Source: Penelope pileata
Taxonomy: Eukaryota > Chordata > Aves > Galliformes > Cracidae
Reading direction: 5' to 3'
Assembly: GCA_013396635.1 (NCBI GenBank)
Contig: WBMW01003969.1
Span: 703,426 to 767,425, forward strand
Length of the DNA: 64,000 bases
Shown here: one piece after another, positions 32,601 through 46,100 of the stretch
Layout: the number at the start of each line of letters is the position of its first letter
Numbering within the stretch: position 1 is the first letter of the stretch
Translations under genes and position numbers: made by a program
Notes under the pieces: generated by a model
Databases searched by the model: none
Told to the model about the DNA's origin: nothing
Seen by the model: the letters and a program-made list of their open reading frames with translations, nothing else

Positions 32601-35600
32601 AAGAAAGAAAAGAAGGAGAAGTAAATCTTCTCACTGCTTCAGAAAAGTGATAATTCAATGGTACAAAACTCATGTATGCAACTATTCTAAACAACAGACC
32701 ACTTCATTATGAGTAATGACACCCCAAATCATGTTCTAAATGAAAATGCAGAGCTGAAGCCAAAGTGTCCCTGCAGAGGGTGAAGCGAAGCCAGTTTACA
32801 TTCAGGAGTTTGTGTTCTGCTGTGTGGGAAGCTGCCAGGACGCCCTGTGAGCCCCAGGCCAAGGATTTCACGTGGTCATCCTCTCTCTTGTGTTATTGTA
32901 TCTCATTTGTCAGTCTCTGCCACGGGGGTGAAACCCAGAGCTGATGGAGGCTGCAAAATCGGGATGGCTGGAAGGGGCCCTGAGGCACCGGGGCATTGGT
33001 GGAGGGTCACCACGTGCTGCAGGGATGATCAGTGGCTTAAGTGGGGGACCTAGATTAAATTATTTCCTTATTCCTACACGGGAGTTGGAAAAGCTCATTG
33101 AAAGCTGCAAATGAAAATGCGCAAAGGTAGCAGCAGCATCTACAATAAGGGGCAAGAATAAAGGGGAAAATGTTACAGATGGAAATCTGCTCTGCCTGGA
33201 AGCTCCAAAAATACAAATTACATAAATGCATTAAGCACATTAATATAACAGCATAAATAAAATCAGTGTAATTTATTTATATCCTTGTTTTATAATGAGC
33301 TAAGTACATAATTTTAACACGCATAAATTAAATACATAAATATATTAAGAATAATAAATTACAAATACACATTTACACAAGGGAGCAGAAGCAAGAAAAA
33401 CAAGACGTCCCGTGGCAGTGGGTGGTTCAATTAGCACGGCTTCTCTCTTCAGTGTGTGAAATTGCCAGTGAAAATGCCAACTATTTGCCAGTGAAAGTGG
33501 GAGATGCCAATACGTGGAGAGGGGACAGCAGATAAGAGCTGAGAAACTAGCGTTTTGTTGCAGAATGGCCTGATGCTGGAGGCCCACAGTCCTGGCTGAC
33601 AAGGCCCCACGCAGCCCTGCCTCTCTTCCTCAGAGCTCTCCTACTGCGGAAACAAAACGTAGCAGCAGCCTTCCTGCCCCGGTGCTCTCAGTCACCCCCA
33701 CACCAAAGCCCACCGCAGCGTCATCCTCGCTTCTCGTGCAGAGCCACCAGCAGCTTACGGGAAGGGATTGGCTTTCAGTGTTACTATGGCCCCAAAAGTG
33801 TTATACTTCTCATTTAGTAATGCCGACTTTGCTAGTTCTTCATTTTCTTCTCCAGATCTAAATGAGAATACAAAAAAATGCGTACTTTTTTCCAGGCTGC
33901 TTTACCCAAATAAGATGTTATTTTTTCCATTTTTTCCACCTTCCAAGACCTAGAATTGGAAAAGCAGGCAGAAATATCGATAGCATCTTCAGTGGGGCTG
34001 CATGCTGTGTGCTGTGGATGCTCCTGTCCAGGAACAGCCACATCACCTTCATGGATTTGTTCCCTGTCCTCCTCCTCCCAAGCTGCAGCAAAGACTGTGA
34101 CAAGGGGAGGCCCGGCCAGGGTCACACCTTCTTGCTTGCCTGAGTTTAGAAACTTCCCCGTGGAAACCTGGAGATTTTCCACCTCTCTGCAGACAGACTG
34201 GCTCAGAATTTGGTGTTTCCTATGAAAGGCTGGAGGAGATGTTCGGACTGAAAAGATCTGTCATGATAGATTTTTCTGGGTAGGGTTTTTCTGTGCAATG
34301 AGCGCAGTCTGACTGCAGGGAGCTGACACAGGGCCTTACCTTAATTAATTAACCAATACCTTACCCACCTAACTGCACAGGAGACCACAGGAACCTCCCT
34401 CTTCTCATCTCCTGCCAAACTTGGTGGATGGAAAGCTGGAGATGGAAAGCTGCAAGCAGAGGGCAGTGACATCTGCGGAGGGAGGCGAAGGAAAAGAGGG
34501 GTAAGCAACCTGCTGAGGGTCGCAGCCAGGAGACACTGGTGCCCACAGGGCTGAATTCAGAGCTATCATGACATGACAGCTGTGGGGCGTGGACCAGTGT
34601 GGAGCTGTGACAAATACAGAATCCTCATGGAAAATTAGTGCATGTGAATGGGAATGAGCCCTGCCTGTCTGAAGAGGTTTATTAAGGGAGGGCAGAGACA
34701 CGGCTATTGCAAGGGCTCTGCTGAAGGGCTTCCAGCAGCTCCAATCATTCGTCAGGACGTTGGTCACTGACCAGTGGACACCTCTCTGTGTCACCACAGG
34801 AAGCTTGCTGGTCTAAGCACCTCCTTGCTGCAGTCCATCAGGATTCAGTCCATGCCCATTCTCCTCATCCAGCCATTCAGGGTTAGCCATCAGCACTGAG
34901 GATGCTGCCCTGGCCATGCAGCCACCTCTGGACTGTTTTCTCTGCCAAAATCCTGCAGCCTTTTGCCCCTTGGTTGCAGGGCTATGGCCGTGGTGCGCAT
35001 GCATGCACGCTCTGTCCAGAGAGCAGCGAGGTGTTTCATGAAGTTGGAGCTGCATGAACGGACCAGTGTTTGTTTTCCTCAGCTGGTGCTTAACGTCTCC
35101 ATCTCTGACCTTGGGCTGGCTGCTGAGCTGAAGGACGGCGAAGTGGTGGGGTCATGCAGGAGCGTGGCACGGAACCAGAGGTGAGACCACGGCCCTGCTT
35201 TCCTTCCCAGTGGGCAGCAGCGCTCACACCGATTTTGAGGCCCAGCTCAGGTGGTGGGGGTGCGGTGTGCGTTCTCCTGCTGACATCGGTGTGAGCAAGG
35301 CGAAGCCTGGCCTCAGGGGGGCCCAGGCTCTCCAAAAGAGTAATGGAGAATGTGTTCAGGAGAGTCACACTGCTGTAATCAGAGATAGCTGACTTGGTAC
35401 CTACTAATCTGGTCTGCACAGTTTATAATGCTTGAGTAATGAGCTTTTATGCCTCTTTCTGGAGCACCAGGCTTTAAAGGTTTGCTCTAGCCTGAGATGC
35501 TGTCCCTCTGAGATATTCCCCTCGGCAGAACTGGACGATGGCCCACCTCGTGCATCAATGCCTGCTGCATGCAGCGCTCACTGCAAGCCACGCTGCTGGA

Positions 35601-38559
35601 GCTGCCTTAGGGCTGCATGGCACTGAACGGGAGCTCAGTGTCAATGTTAGTAAAACATTAACATCATTCACTCCTGATTAGGGCAGGCCAGGAGGGAAAT
35701 CTGTCCTGGTGCAGTGGGTTCTGAGGGAGGAATCTGCTGGGCTCCCTCCCTCCGTGTGTGGAGGTCACCGTGGGGGCCTGAGGGGAGGGCTGGCGTCTGG
35801 GGTTCATCTCTGCTGGGAGAGATGAGCTTTGTGTCTTTCTGTGTGGCCTGGGGCTGTTTTCTGTACTAAATGGTCAGAAGTCGATCAGATGTGTTAGGCT
35901 TGCTGTGCCTTTCTAGGGGAGAGAGTAAAGAACATTTCCTGAATGTTTTTGAAATCTGAATTTTAAAGTGCAAGGGAACACAGCAAAAATTGTTGCCAAC
36001 GCCTCAGACGGTGGAGCATGCTGAAGGGACACTTTTCATGTCCAGGGCTGTATTTCATTGTGCAGTCTGTTTTTGTTGGTGGTGGTAGGGTTTTTTTAGC
36101 TGCGTTGTGTGATTCACTAACAGTCCCTCTTGTTTCCTTCTCTCCTGTGTTTTGCAAGTTGACATGACACAACCCGTTGGCATTTTTAAGATTTGAGGAG
36201 TACACTTCAGAATAAAGACACCAAATTTGCAGCCTGAGGAATTCAGGGCAAGAAACCAGTGAAAATATCTTTAAGCGGAACTGCACTGATGTTCCCACTG
36301 CTTCTAGCCTCAGGGCAAGCGATAAGGGCAAGGGGGTGTAGGGGAAAGCACGATGCTGGGCTTATAGATAGCAACATGACCAGGGCTGTGGAAAGGGCAA
36401 AGCTGCCTCTCTTGAGGGCTGACCTACTGCTTGCTGTGGTTGTCTAGAGGAGCGTGGCTGGCCTCTGCTTTTCTGCCCTGTTCCTGTTTGTCTGAGGGCC
36501 GTGACCCGGCCCCATCGTGAGCACAGCCAGCTCCCTCCTCTCCCACTCTGCCTCCTGTGGCTCTAAAGGAAGTTACTGCTGTGAAATCCTGCTAAACTGA
36601 GTGCAAAAATTATCAGCAAAGCCCAGTGATGTTCCTTTCAGACTGGAGGTGAATGAGTGCTAAAGCCTAGCGCTGTGGGGCACGATGCTGCTGCTCACGG
36701 TGTCTCTTGGACAATGGAGAGTGATGAGGTCCTTGGGAACACTAAGCATCCCACAAAGCATCTCCAGCAGTTCTGGCCTCATCAACTTTTGCTGAAGGGA
36801 TTTTTCCGTCTGCAGAGACTATCACAGCCAAAGGAGTTTCATATGGTGTTGCAAGGAAGTAAGCCACATTACCCAGTCAATGCTCCCACAAAGCTGCTCC
36901 CAGCTGCTGTTGCACGCAAAATCTTGTTCACCGCCAAGTAAAGCAAAGAGCTTACATTTGGCATAATTGCTGTCTTGGGAATATAATCACTATTGTTTGA
37001 AGTCAGTTACAGAATGGAAATAATAATGGTGCAGTTAAAGCTGTACATGTACTTTTTAACCTTTTCACAACATAATGCTCCCCCTTCCTCGCTCCTCGGG
37101 GTCCTGAGGTTGGTGGTGGCTTATGGTGGTTAGGGCGAGCTGTGGGCACCTGGGACTACGTGACGTCCATGGTGATGTCTTCTTTGACCTCAAAACAATC
37201 TATGTGGATCATGTGTTCATGTGTGAGCACACTTTGCACCTCGCTCTCCCCGCGCTGGCCTGCAGCACCACGTTACACCAAAGGTCTGCATAGCCCATGC
37301 TGTGTGTGCACTGCTGGCTGTTAGGCCCCTTGGGCACAACGTCTCCGCTCCCACACATGCCCAGAAGCCCCGTGTGCCCAGCTCCAGGCCCTGTGCAGGA
37401 CGGGGAGGCAAAGTGGCCCTCACTCCTTGGGGCCATTGTGCCTGTGCGGCACTGAGGGGCTGCTGCTGGTGGGCAGCTGGGGGATGTTTTCTTGAGGGAA
37501 ACATTGACTCTTCTTTCTTTTATTTTTTTTCCACACAAAGCCAGAGTGCTGCATGCTGCCAGCTGGGCTGGAGACGCCGTGGGTCCCCACAGGCCTGGCT
37601 GCAGCCTGCTCCCATCCCGATGCAGGGTCTCGCGGCATGGCGGCCTCAGCACTGCACCCAGCCTGGCCCAGCGGCACCAGGGGACTCGTGGGAGGTCACA
37701 GCCTGGTTCTTGCTGTGGACACCTCTGTAAAACCAAAACCAAGCCAAAACCAAGGACAGCTTTAGTGGCACATGGGTTCCCTACCAGTACGTAGTTTGGG
37801 TAGAGCTTAGTGATGCTAATTATTAATAACGAGGAGAGTTTGTTGTTAGTGGTTGACCACTCTTGGCCCGGCGTGAGCAGCTGGCAGTGGTTTCCTTTCA
37901 CCCGTGTATCCCAGGGCCCTGCTGCCTGCTCCCTGCCCATCCCAGTCTCTGGCCACCCCTGCAACATGCAGGATTCGAAGATCAGTGCATCCTCCTGCAT
38001 CCACAGGAGGCTGCAGGCTAGATTGTTGTTCTTGTTTTTAGTGCTTATGCTTTTTACCTTCTCCTATAGGAGGTATTAATTCCTATATATGGGAGGATTA
38101 ATTTCTATTTTGATGGGCTGCTGCATCAGATACCTTCCTTCAGGGTTTTCTTTTTTTCCTAAAAGTAGCATTTAAACTTAAAGAAATAAAATTTGGCTCA
38201 ATCAGCAGGTCCTGAGCAGCAGCCCTTTGCCCTCTCTCACCCGCCAATGTCCCCACCCTCCCAAGTCCTGCTCTCCAGCCCTAGTCCTCCTCTCAGGCTT
38301 TTTATGGTTTAACCATATTTTCTATTTCTTACACTTTACCCTCCAGAAATGCCAGCCTCAGCTGCCTGGATCTGCTCCCCATGTCCCGTTCTACCTGCTG
38401 ATGTAGGGACTTTCCTTGTGAGAAACTTTTGGGCTTCGTGTAGACACTTTTGACTGTTTGTCTGAAAGGAATCTCCTACCGGGAATATTACTTCCCCTCA
38501 ACACTGTCTTCTTCCTTTATCTTTCCCTGCTTCAAAAACAATTGAGATATTGCCCAGCC

Positions 38560-38900
38560 GTGCAATTAATAATTTAATAACTCTTCAATCTTACTTCCTG
38601 CCCTCTTACTGCCATTTCCCTTTGAACTCCTCCCAGCTTGTCAGTGCCTTGAGGGTAACAAAGTGCCCAAAATTGAATGCTATTGAAGATGTGGCCTCAC
38701 CAATCACAAACCCACTAAAATCAATGGCAATGTGCCCATAGACTTAAATTTGCTTTGGGGTCTGACCCAAAGGGAGGAAGAGTGCTTTTCATCTTGGCAA
38801 CATGATGTCTCAGCATGAGCCATTCAAAATGACTTAAGGCATTTTTTTTTACAGCCCCATCAATTTACAATTCATCAGCAATTCCTCCAAACTGCTCTGA
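38560..38900 (-). repeat. Possible ancient CR1/L3-like remnant
   Basis: AAGTGCCCAAAATTGAATGC and GAAGATGTGGCCTCACCAAT resemble the antisense of an old LINE phrase (CCCAAAATTGGACACAGTA...GATGTGGCCTCACC). Only one phrase matches well. Confidence 0.3.
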
Positions 38901-40682
38901 GTGCTGCTGCTTCTTAGAGTCCTTCTTCCCACTCTCCCACTTAGGTTTAGCCATTCACACATTTGCCCTATGGCTTAGTATCTTGCACAGATTCCATTCC
39001 GTGATGGAATCTGTATTATTTTCTGCCCAAGTTCCTCATCGTGCCAGATCTCTCTGTGCTCCACCAGCCCTGGTCCCAACTTACCCAAAGAGCCTTATTT
39101 TTAAAGGACACTCAACTCAATACCCATGCCTGGTTTTCAGAGATGAACTCTGCACCCAGTAGAGCAGTGACAAGCAGCTTCAGAGCACGTATTTCCAAGA
39201 CTCAGTGTCTGCTTCCATGCAAAGGACAAGGTGCTGGAAAAACTGGATGTAGCAGCAGGTGACTCCTGCCATCATGCTGTTGCTTCGCTGCCGTATGCAG
39301 GTGCAGCAGCCCTCCGTATTCCAGATTTCATCCTTCAAGTTCATGACTGCACACTTTACCTAGCCTTTGCTAGATCATTAATGGCACGATCTGGTGAATC
39401 TATCACCAACACAAACAGCATGTTAGCAGTGATATCATGCAGGTAATGAGGTACCAGTTCGTCACTAAATCTACAGCGTATTTTGAGAAAGAGATTCCTT
39501 AGATCAAGAGTACTCTCTCAGCTTACAGCGAAGCGTGGGTAAGTACAGATAGCTGTTGGAACTGCTCTTTTGGAGCACGTTTTCAAACTCTTGTGACTCC
39601 ATCTAGTGATGACTTCACCTAGATCCCGTTATCCAAGTTTGGTTATACAAGTTCACTTAGGGGAATACCATGTGAAACAGTTTAAAACCTTACCTAAAGC
39701 AGTGTACTCCAAATTCACCACCTCCCCTCCTTGGCAGAGCAAGATATGAGACTGGTGTGGCATTTTCAGCATGACTCAAATTGTTCTATTAAGTTGTATG
39801 TATTTATGAACGAATGCTGTAAACCTTTCTCTAGCCTTTTCATCTGCAGTGTAGCAGCACTGACATATTTCCACAGCTCCTTCCTGTCTCTGTTTTTGAA
39901 CCGAGGTGGTGGGTGTGTTTACCTTTCTTTGGGCCCTTGGGGGCCCTCCCCTTTCTTTGGGGAGGAGGCTGTTCCTCAGCAAGCTTTTCAGGGATTTCTT
40001 TGGCTCATCTCTGAGTTCCTCTGCTCTTGGCCAGCTGGAAAGAACTCATTTATGTGCAAGTTCTTTAGCCTGGTCTTCCTTTATTTTGCCCTGCACCCAG
40101 TCTTGGCTTTTTCTGATACCGGGTTGCTGCTCTCTGCCATTTGCTACGTGCTGTCCCCTAGGTAATGGATGAATCAATGTGCTGTTCCCCCTTCCCTCTG
40201 TAAAACACCTTTCCAAGATCCAGAGCTGCAGGACTCTGCAGATGTGGTTATGGGCTGCTTTCCTGCTTGACAGCTCCACTTGCCATTTCTGTATTTGTTT
40301 TGCCTTTCAGGATGGATACAAGAAACAAAAAGCTCCCGCAGGGCGGGCGTCCCCTTGGCACTGGTTGCAGCATGGGGCAGCTCTGGGGGAGAGATGCTGC
40401 TTCGGAGTGGGCAGCAGCCTTCTGCAGGCTGCAGGTAAGAAATCAGTGCTGCGTGGGAAGAGGCTCAGTTGGTGGAGATGGAACACTGCAGATAAGTTCC
40501 AAGGCAACCTCTCAAGCTGTGAGTAAAGCACCATTGGGAAAATCTGCTTTTAGAGGTGTCCCTCATATTCACTGAGAATTTCCCTCAAGTACGTGTGGCT
40601 GATTCCTCTTTTTCTGTTATTCTGTGTAACAGTGTATTCGTTAAGAGCTAAATCTCCATAAGCCTTATTTTCCCTACTGGTA

Positions 40683-40805
40683 TCAATGATGTATATATTT
40701 ATATAGATGAATAAATATATATTATAATAACATAATTCATCTATAAAAACATATATAATGATGTATGTGTATATATATATTTATTTAAAAATATTTATTT
40801 ATTAA
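40683..40805. repeat. AT-rich simple sequence
   Basis: Mixed TATATATTTATATAGATG, AATAAATATATATTAT and TATATATATTTATTT words. It is not a clean microsatellite. Confidence 0.8.
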
Positions 40806-42844
40806 TATTAAAAAGGCTTCTTTTTTTTCCCCCAAGGCTAAAACAAGTTAACGAAGGCAGCTAGAAAGACATGGAATTATCTTCCGATATAACCAGAGTG
40901 GCTGTTCAGTGGTTAATGAGCTCCCTTCAGCATGCAGACATCCTTCAATGCTGCCAGTCCCTCTGGAGGTGCTCAGTTGCCCTCCTGCCCTCGTTAGAGC
41001 AGACCGACGCTCTTTTAATTGGCGTGGCTCCAGGCACAGCCTAAAGGGGTACTTGATTGTGTCAGGCAAGGTCTTCTCAGCTCTCTAAAAGCACGAGGCA
41101 ACTGTGTTGTGCTATAAGGGACCCCAAATTCAGGCCAAGTTGTTTCCTGAAGACTCAACCCTCACCGCCCCTCGCTGCAGTAGGGATGCTGGAGGGGCTG
41201 TGTGGCTGCCATCCTTCATCTGTACCCACAGAAGCAGCAGGGTGCTGGCATCCCTGTGGGGCTGCCCAAAATGGGGGAATGGTCAACAGGGTCCTCCGTG
41301 CTGAGCGACACATGGCTGCAGAAGCCACCACAGATCTTTCTGTGCATCTCCTGAACAGTGAATGCTGAGAGGCTGAGGCATTTTGCAACAACGCCTAAAT
41401 TATTGAGGAAACGGCAAAATCGGCACAGTCAGTCCTTATCCAGAGGCAGAAATGTTCCTTGTTCCAGTAAACGGGAAAAAATGAAGAGATTTTTCCTGAT
41501 GGTATGACTAAGTGCTAAGGAGGGATCCTCAAGATAAGAGGAGTGGGGAGAAATTGGAAGACAAGGGCTGAGCAGAAGGAGGTTGTAGTATCAGATGATC
41601 TCAGAGTGCTAACTGTGAAGCTATTAAAGCACTGGCTGGAGCTATATTGTCTTCTGATGCAGTCTTATATTTCACAACCTGGCCTTAAAGAGGTACATGT
41701 CTACAGATGAAACAGTTCCTCTTTTAGGTGTTTTCTGAGAGACAAAGTGAACAGTTTTAATGGAGACACTATTAAAACAAATGCTGGGTGAATCAACGTT
41801 TCAAGAGAAGGCCAGGCTGAGGAAAATTTTTCTCAAACCGAGTGTTTCACCACAATGAATCAGGAGCATTTATGGCAATTTTATGTTTAACTATCAGCCT
41901 GCTGAGATGGGAACACTTTGAGATATTGCCATGCCTCAGAATGTAAGTATCAGTGTGTCTTAATATTGATTTGGCTGCCTGGGATCAGCATCAGGAATGA
42001 ATATTGAAGTCTGAGATCTCGAGGAACCATGATGTCCTGGTGTTTGGAACTGACTACTGCTGTAAGCAGAAGTTTTGGAGACGCTTGTTAATACCAGGTC
42101 AAGTTCTCAAAATACATCTTAATTGCATTTATCAGTTCTCCCATCTGTTGATAGATTTGTTCCTTCCTAGAAGTAAGCGTTAAGGCCTGCAGACTTAGCA
42201 CGATCAATGGCAAAGATTGTTTTCATCCAACTTCTACAGCATCATCAGGAAGCCAAGCTTGTCCACCTGAACCATCAAGTGAAGAGGGGAAAAGCAATGG
42301 ATCTGATTTACCCCAATGACTTGAAAGATGCTGTGTGAGACTCAGAAGTGTTCCCCCTGCTGGTTCTCAAACGAGAGAAGCCAGGGCGAGCCTGGGGCAT
42401 GTCCAACTTCTCAGCTGCCAGTCACATTTCTGCAAGTTTCTTACGATGAGGGAGCAATGAATCAAAGCACCCTCTGAATAACTGAGGGGTTTTTGATGTT
42501 ATTTTATACACGCTTTTATGCTATTCATAAGAAAATACACAGTCAGTTTGGTAAGGCCCTTCCGAGGCTGGTGTTGGGTGGTTCAGTATTTAGGAGTTAA
42601 TCTACGGCGAGATTATTAGGACAGTATTGGAGAAGAGTTCCCACATCTCCATTCATCACTGAGAGAAGCCTGGATGATGACAGTCCTCAGGGCACTGCTG
42701 CTGTCAGGGCAAAAATCATAATGGAGAGGTATCAGGAGGGGCAGTAATGGGTCACAGAGTTGTTCATTGGCATCTTTTAAATAAAGGAGATACATGTATC
42801 AATTGTATACAAATTGATTATCAACAACAGACACATAATGGAGC

Positions 42845-43114
42845 TTTAAGCTGAAGGAGAGAAGGTTTAGATGAGACATCAGGGGGAAGTTCTTTACCGA
42901 GAGAGTGGTGAGGTGCTGGCACAGGCTGCCCAGAGAGGTTGTGGATGCCCTGACCCTGGACGTGTTCAAGGCCAGGTTGGATGGGGCCCAGGGTAACCTG
43001 ATCTAGTACCAGATCTGGAGGTTGGTGGCCCTGCCTGTGGCAGCAGGGTTGGAACCTGATGATCCTTGGGGTCCCTTCCAACCCAGGCCATTCTATGATT
43101 CTTTGATTCTGTGA
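42845..43114 (+). repeat. CR1 LINE 3' end (plus)
   Basis: It reads AGCTGAAGGAGAGAAGGTTT, GCACAGGCTGCCCAGAGAGG, GTGTTCAAGGCCAGGTTGGA and GGTCCCTTCCAACCCAGGCC, then three terminal units ATTCTATG, ATTCTTTG and ATTCTGTG. The three 8-base units are the typical CR1 3' signature. Confidence 0.92.
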
Positions 43115-46100
43115 TGGCCTGGTCCATAGATGTAACACCCCTTAATGAGTAACAGCCCTGCCTGATACTCACACTGCAACAGAGATCCACTTACACCGCT
43201 TACATGGGATCCCAAAATATTCTTCACAGCAGGGCCAGGGCCTTGTGACGTGTTTACAGATGGGGACATGGAGACAGGACTTGCCAGAAACGTATTTTGG
43301 ACTTGACTGACAACTCTAGACAGGCTTTTCCCAGCCCTAGAATGTGTGTGCAGAAATAGATTTTATCCACTGCTTTTATTCCCCCCCCAGACAGATTTTC
43401 AGCCAGCCGTGACAACAAATCATAAATTTATCTTTCAAATTTAAAGCGGTAGTTTCAGGGCTTTCGATGAAATTCTAAGAGCTTATTTATTTGCTCAGTG
43501 AGTGACACTGAGCAGATAAAACATTTTTACAGGTTTTTCTGTTTACATGGGTAGTTGTACTTCATATTCCAGGACGTACCCTGGATAAACAAAAATATCC
43601 TGCAGATACAAGTCTGTGATGAAGACCTCAGGCCATAACACTGTAGTGAATCAGATGTTAAAGATGGGGTGATAACCTCTCTAAGGCTGTACTGAATACT
43701 ATTTCTGTATGAAGAAAAGTGAGTAGGAAATCTAGATTACTGATTTCAACGGTGCCATTTGTTCTTGTGCAGAGGCGTAATGGCACAGGAGCTTTGGTCC
43801 GACTGCTCAAAATCTCTTGCATATATGCAAAGGGTGCCCTTTTTTGAATTTGTGTTTAGCAATTTGTGTTTTTCCTCCTCCCATTGTACTTCTCTTTGCA
43901 ATCCAATTTCAAGCAAAGTCTGACTTCACACTTGAAATGCAGCTTGGTAATAATATGTCATTGGGGAAGCGTCTCGCATAACAGTGCTCGTCTGAAAAAA
44001 GAATTAGTGGAATGATGCACAACAGAACGAGAGGGAAACAGGCGCCCTAAGAGAGGACATGATGACAAATATCTATGACAGGCAACACGATACTTTACAA
44101 TTAGAAAGCCAGAAAATTATCTGAAGAGTTTCTTTCAGTTTAGAAAAGACATTAAGGCTTGACCAAAGTGTAACCGTATATTCAATTAAAAATTCTCTTT
44201 ACTTCAGTCACTAAAGTGCAGAAAGATCTTAATAAGGACATGGATGGTGCTGTTTTATAAGCCTGATGTAGGACAGCAGAGAGAATTGAAAAAATTGTCC
44301 CAGTGCTCCTCTGCAGGCTGATGGAGAAGGGATCTCAAGGACTGCTCATGGGGAAGTCAGACTGGCAAGGAATAGCAATTCTTTCACCTCTCAGTTCCTT
44401 GTATCACAACCTTGGATCCTGCTTTTGCAGTGGGTCAATAGACCTCAAACGGTGCCCATGCCTTGCTGAAAGTGAGTGAAATGCTGATTGCTTAGGGAGA
44501 CATTCGGGCTACCTCCCTGCTGGCATGGGAACTGGGCACCCACACGACAACTCAGGGCTCCCTGTAGAGCCAACGGGCAAACAGCACCCTGCTCATGCCT
44601 ATCGTCAGTGGAGCGCAGCTTTGCTCCCTGCTGGGGTTCCTCATGCTTTCTTCCTTCTCTGTCTGCCGCTCTCTTTCTTTCTGTTGTCCATTTCCCCTTC
44701 GGTTTCCTTACCACTTCCCTTTGCTTTTCCAGTTGTTGTGAAGATACTGGTTCTTACCCAGTGTCTTTTTCCATCAATGCTGTTTGCCTCTCTCCACCTT
44801 TGTCTATCTTGTTCAGAGCCTGCTGCTGGCTGTGGGATACTCCTGGAAGGAAATCTGACCTTGTTTCTGGATATGGCAGTTGTCTCCAAGTCACGTGCCT
44901 TAAAATTGCCAGCTTGGGGATGTCCACCTCAGTCATATCAGCTGCTTGAGGAGCTTCCATGGCCCAGACCACAAGACAAAGCGCGTTACCTGTGCTGCCC
45001 ACAAGCCTTTTGCCCAGTGGGAAGTGTTTCTCATAGCAATGCACACCCAGAGCATCCACTCCCTCGACACACTGGATAGAAACAGGGCAGCTCTGTGCCT
45101 TAATACATATCCATTGCTGACTTGTATGTGGTCTCATTCCACCAGAATACATGAAATCTGATTGTTTGATTCCTGTGTTGCTGGGGATGTGCAAGGGGAG
45201 TGCAGAAATCGACTGACAGCCCTTCTCCACTCTGTATTTATGTCCATGGGGAGTGCCTGCATATCTGTGTGCTCAGTTGTTCTTATGCATTTTTGCAGAT
45301 ATATTTACAAATGGATGTCATTGCTGCCAGACAGTCAAAAGGGTCAACAATCAGTAGCACTCAGTTCACTATACAGCATCAGTTCCCCTCTCCTACCTGC
45401 ACAGTATAAAGTTAAGCACATTTAATGGATGTTCATATGCAATTGCACTCATTTGAAGGATTAAGAGCTAATTGGGAAAACAGGTGTCTTCCCCCTACAA
45501 AGTGAGAATGGATGAGATGGCACATTGTAATCTGCTGACTGTATTATCGGGTTCTGCATTTCCAGAGCAGCATCACAGGTGCTAAGATTTGGCGTGAAGA
45601 GCTGCAGATGGAGAAATCTCACAGGTCATTGACTGAATACAGGAATAATAGCTGGGGCTCTCCACCAAGATTAGACCCACGCCTTAGGTAGGAACACACC
45701 TACACAGGTGTCCTTAACACACAGCAGGAATGCAGAGCTTTTCAATATGGTGGTGTTTGACTTTTACCGCTGGTTTAATGGCTGTGCTTAGTTCAGACTG
45801 GTAAAGGGAACCCAGTTTCACTGCCTCCACTGGGAGATCCCTATGCGCTGCACTCCTGTTGACTTGGAGTTTTATACAGGCAGGAAATGAGAACTTAGAT
45901 AGCACATGGCATTCTGGAAATGATGATAGCCCATTTGCTTTACTACAATACATTGTTCTTATTTTCCTCCGTCACAGCTGATGGCTCTTACAGCAGACAC
46001 CAGAAACTGCAGGTGGCTGATGCCTTGACTCCGGTAGGATGCCCTTCTGTGCTGCCTTTGCGGTGCCTGTCTCTTTTGGCTCTCAGGTTGGTCATGTACC

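Noticed and set aside
37209..38000. 263-codon minus ORF as a real gene
   Set aside because: GC-rich block, no known domain, overlapping open frames on both strands, no splice or promoter context. Reported only as a check item.
44488..45079. Overlapping plus-strand ORFs of 153 and 184 codons
   Set aside because: They translate a pyrimidine-rich stretch in two frames (runs of Leu/Ser/Pro/Phe) and have no family likeness.
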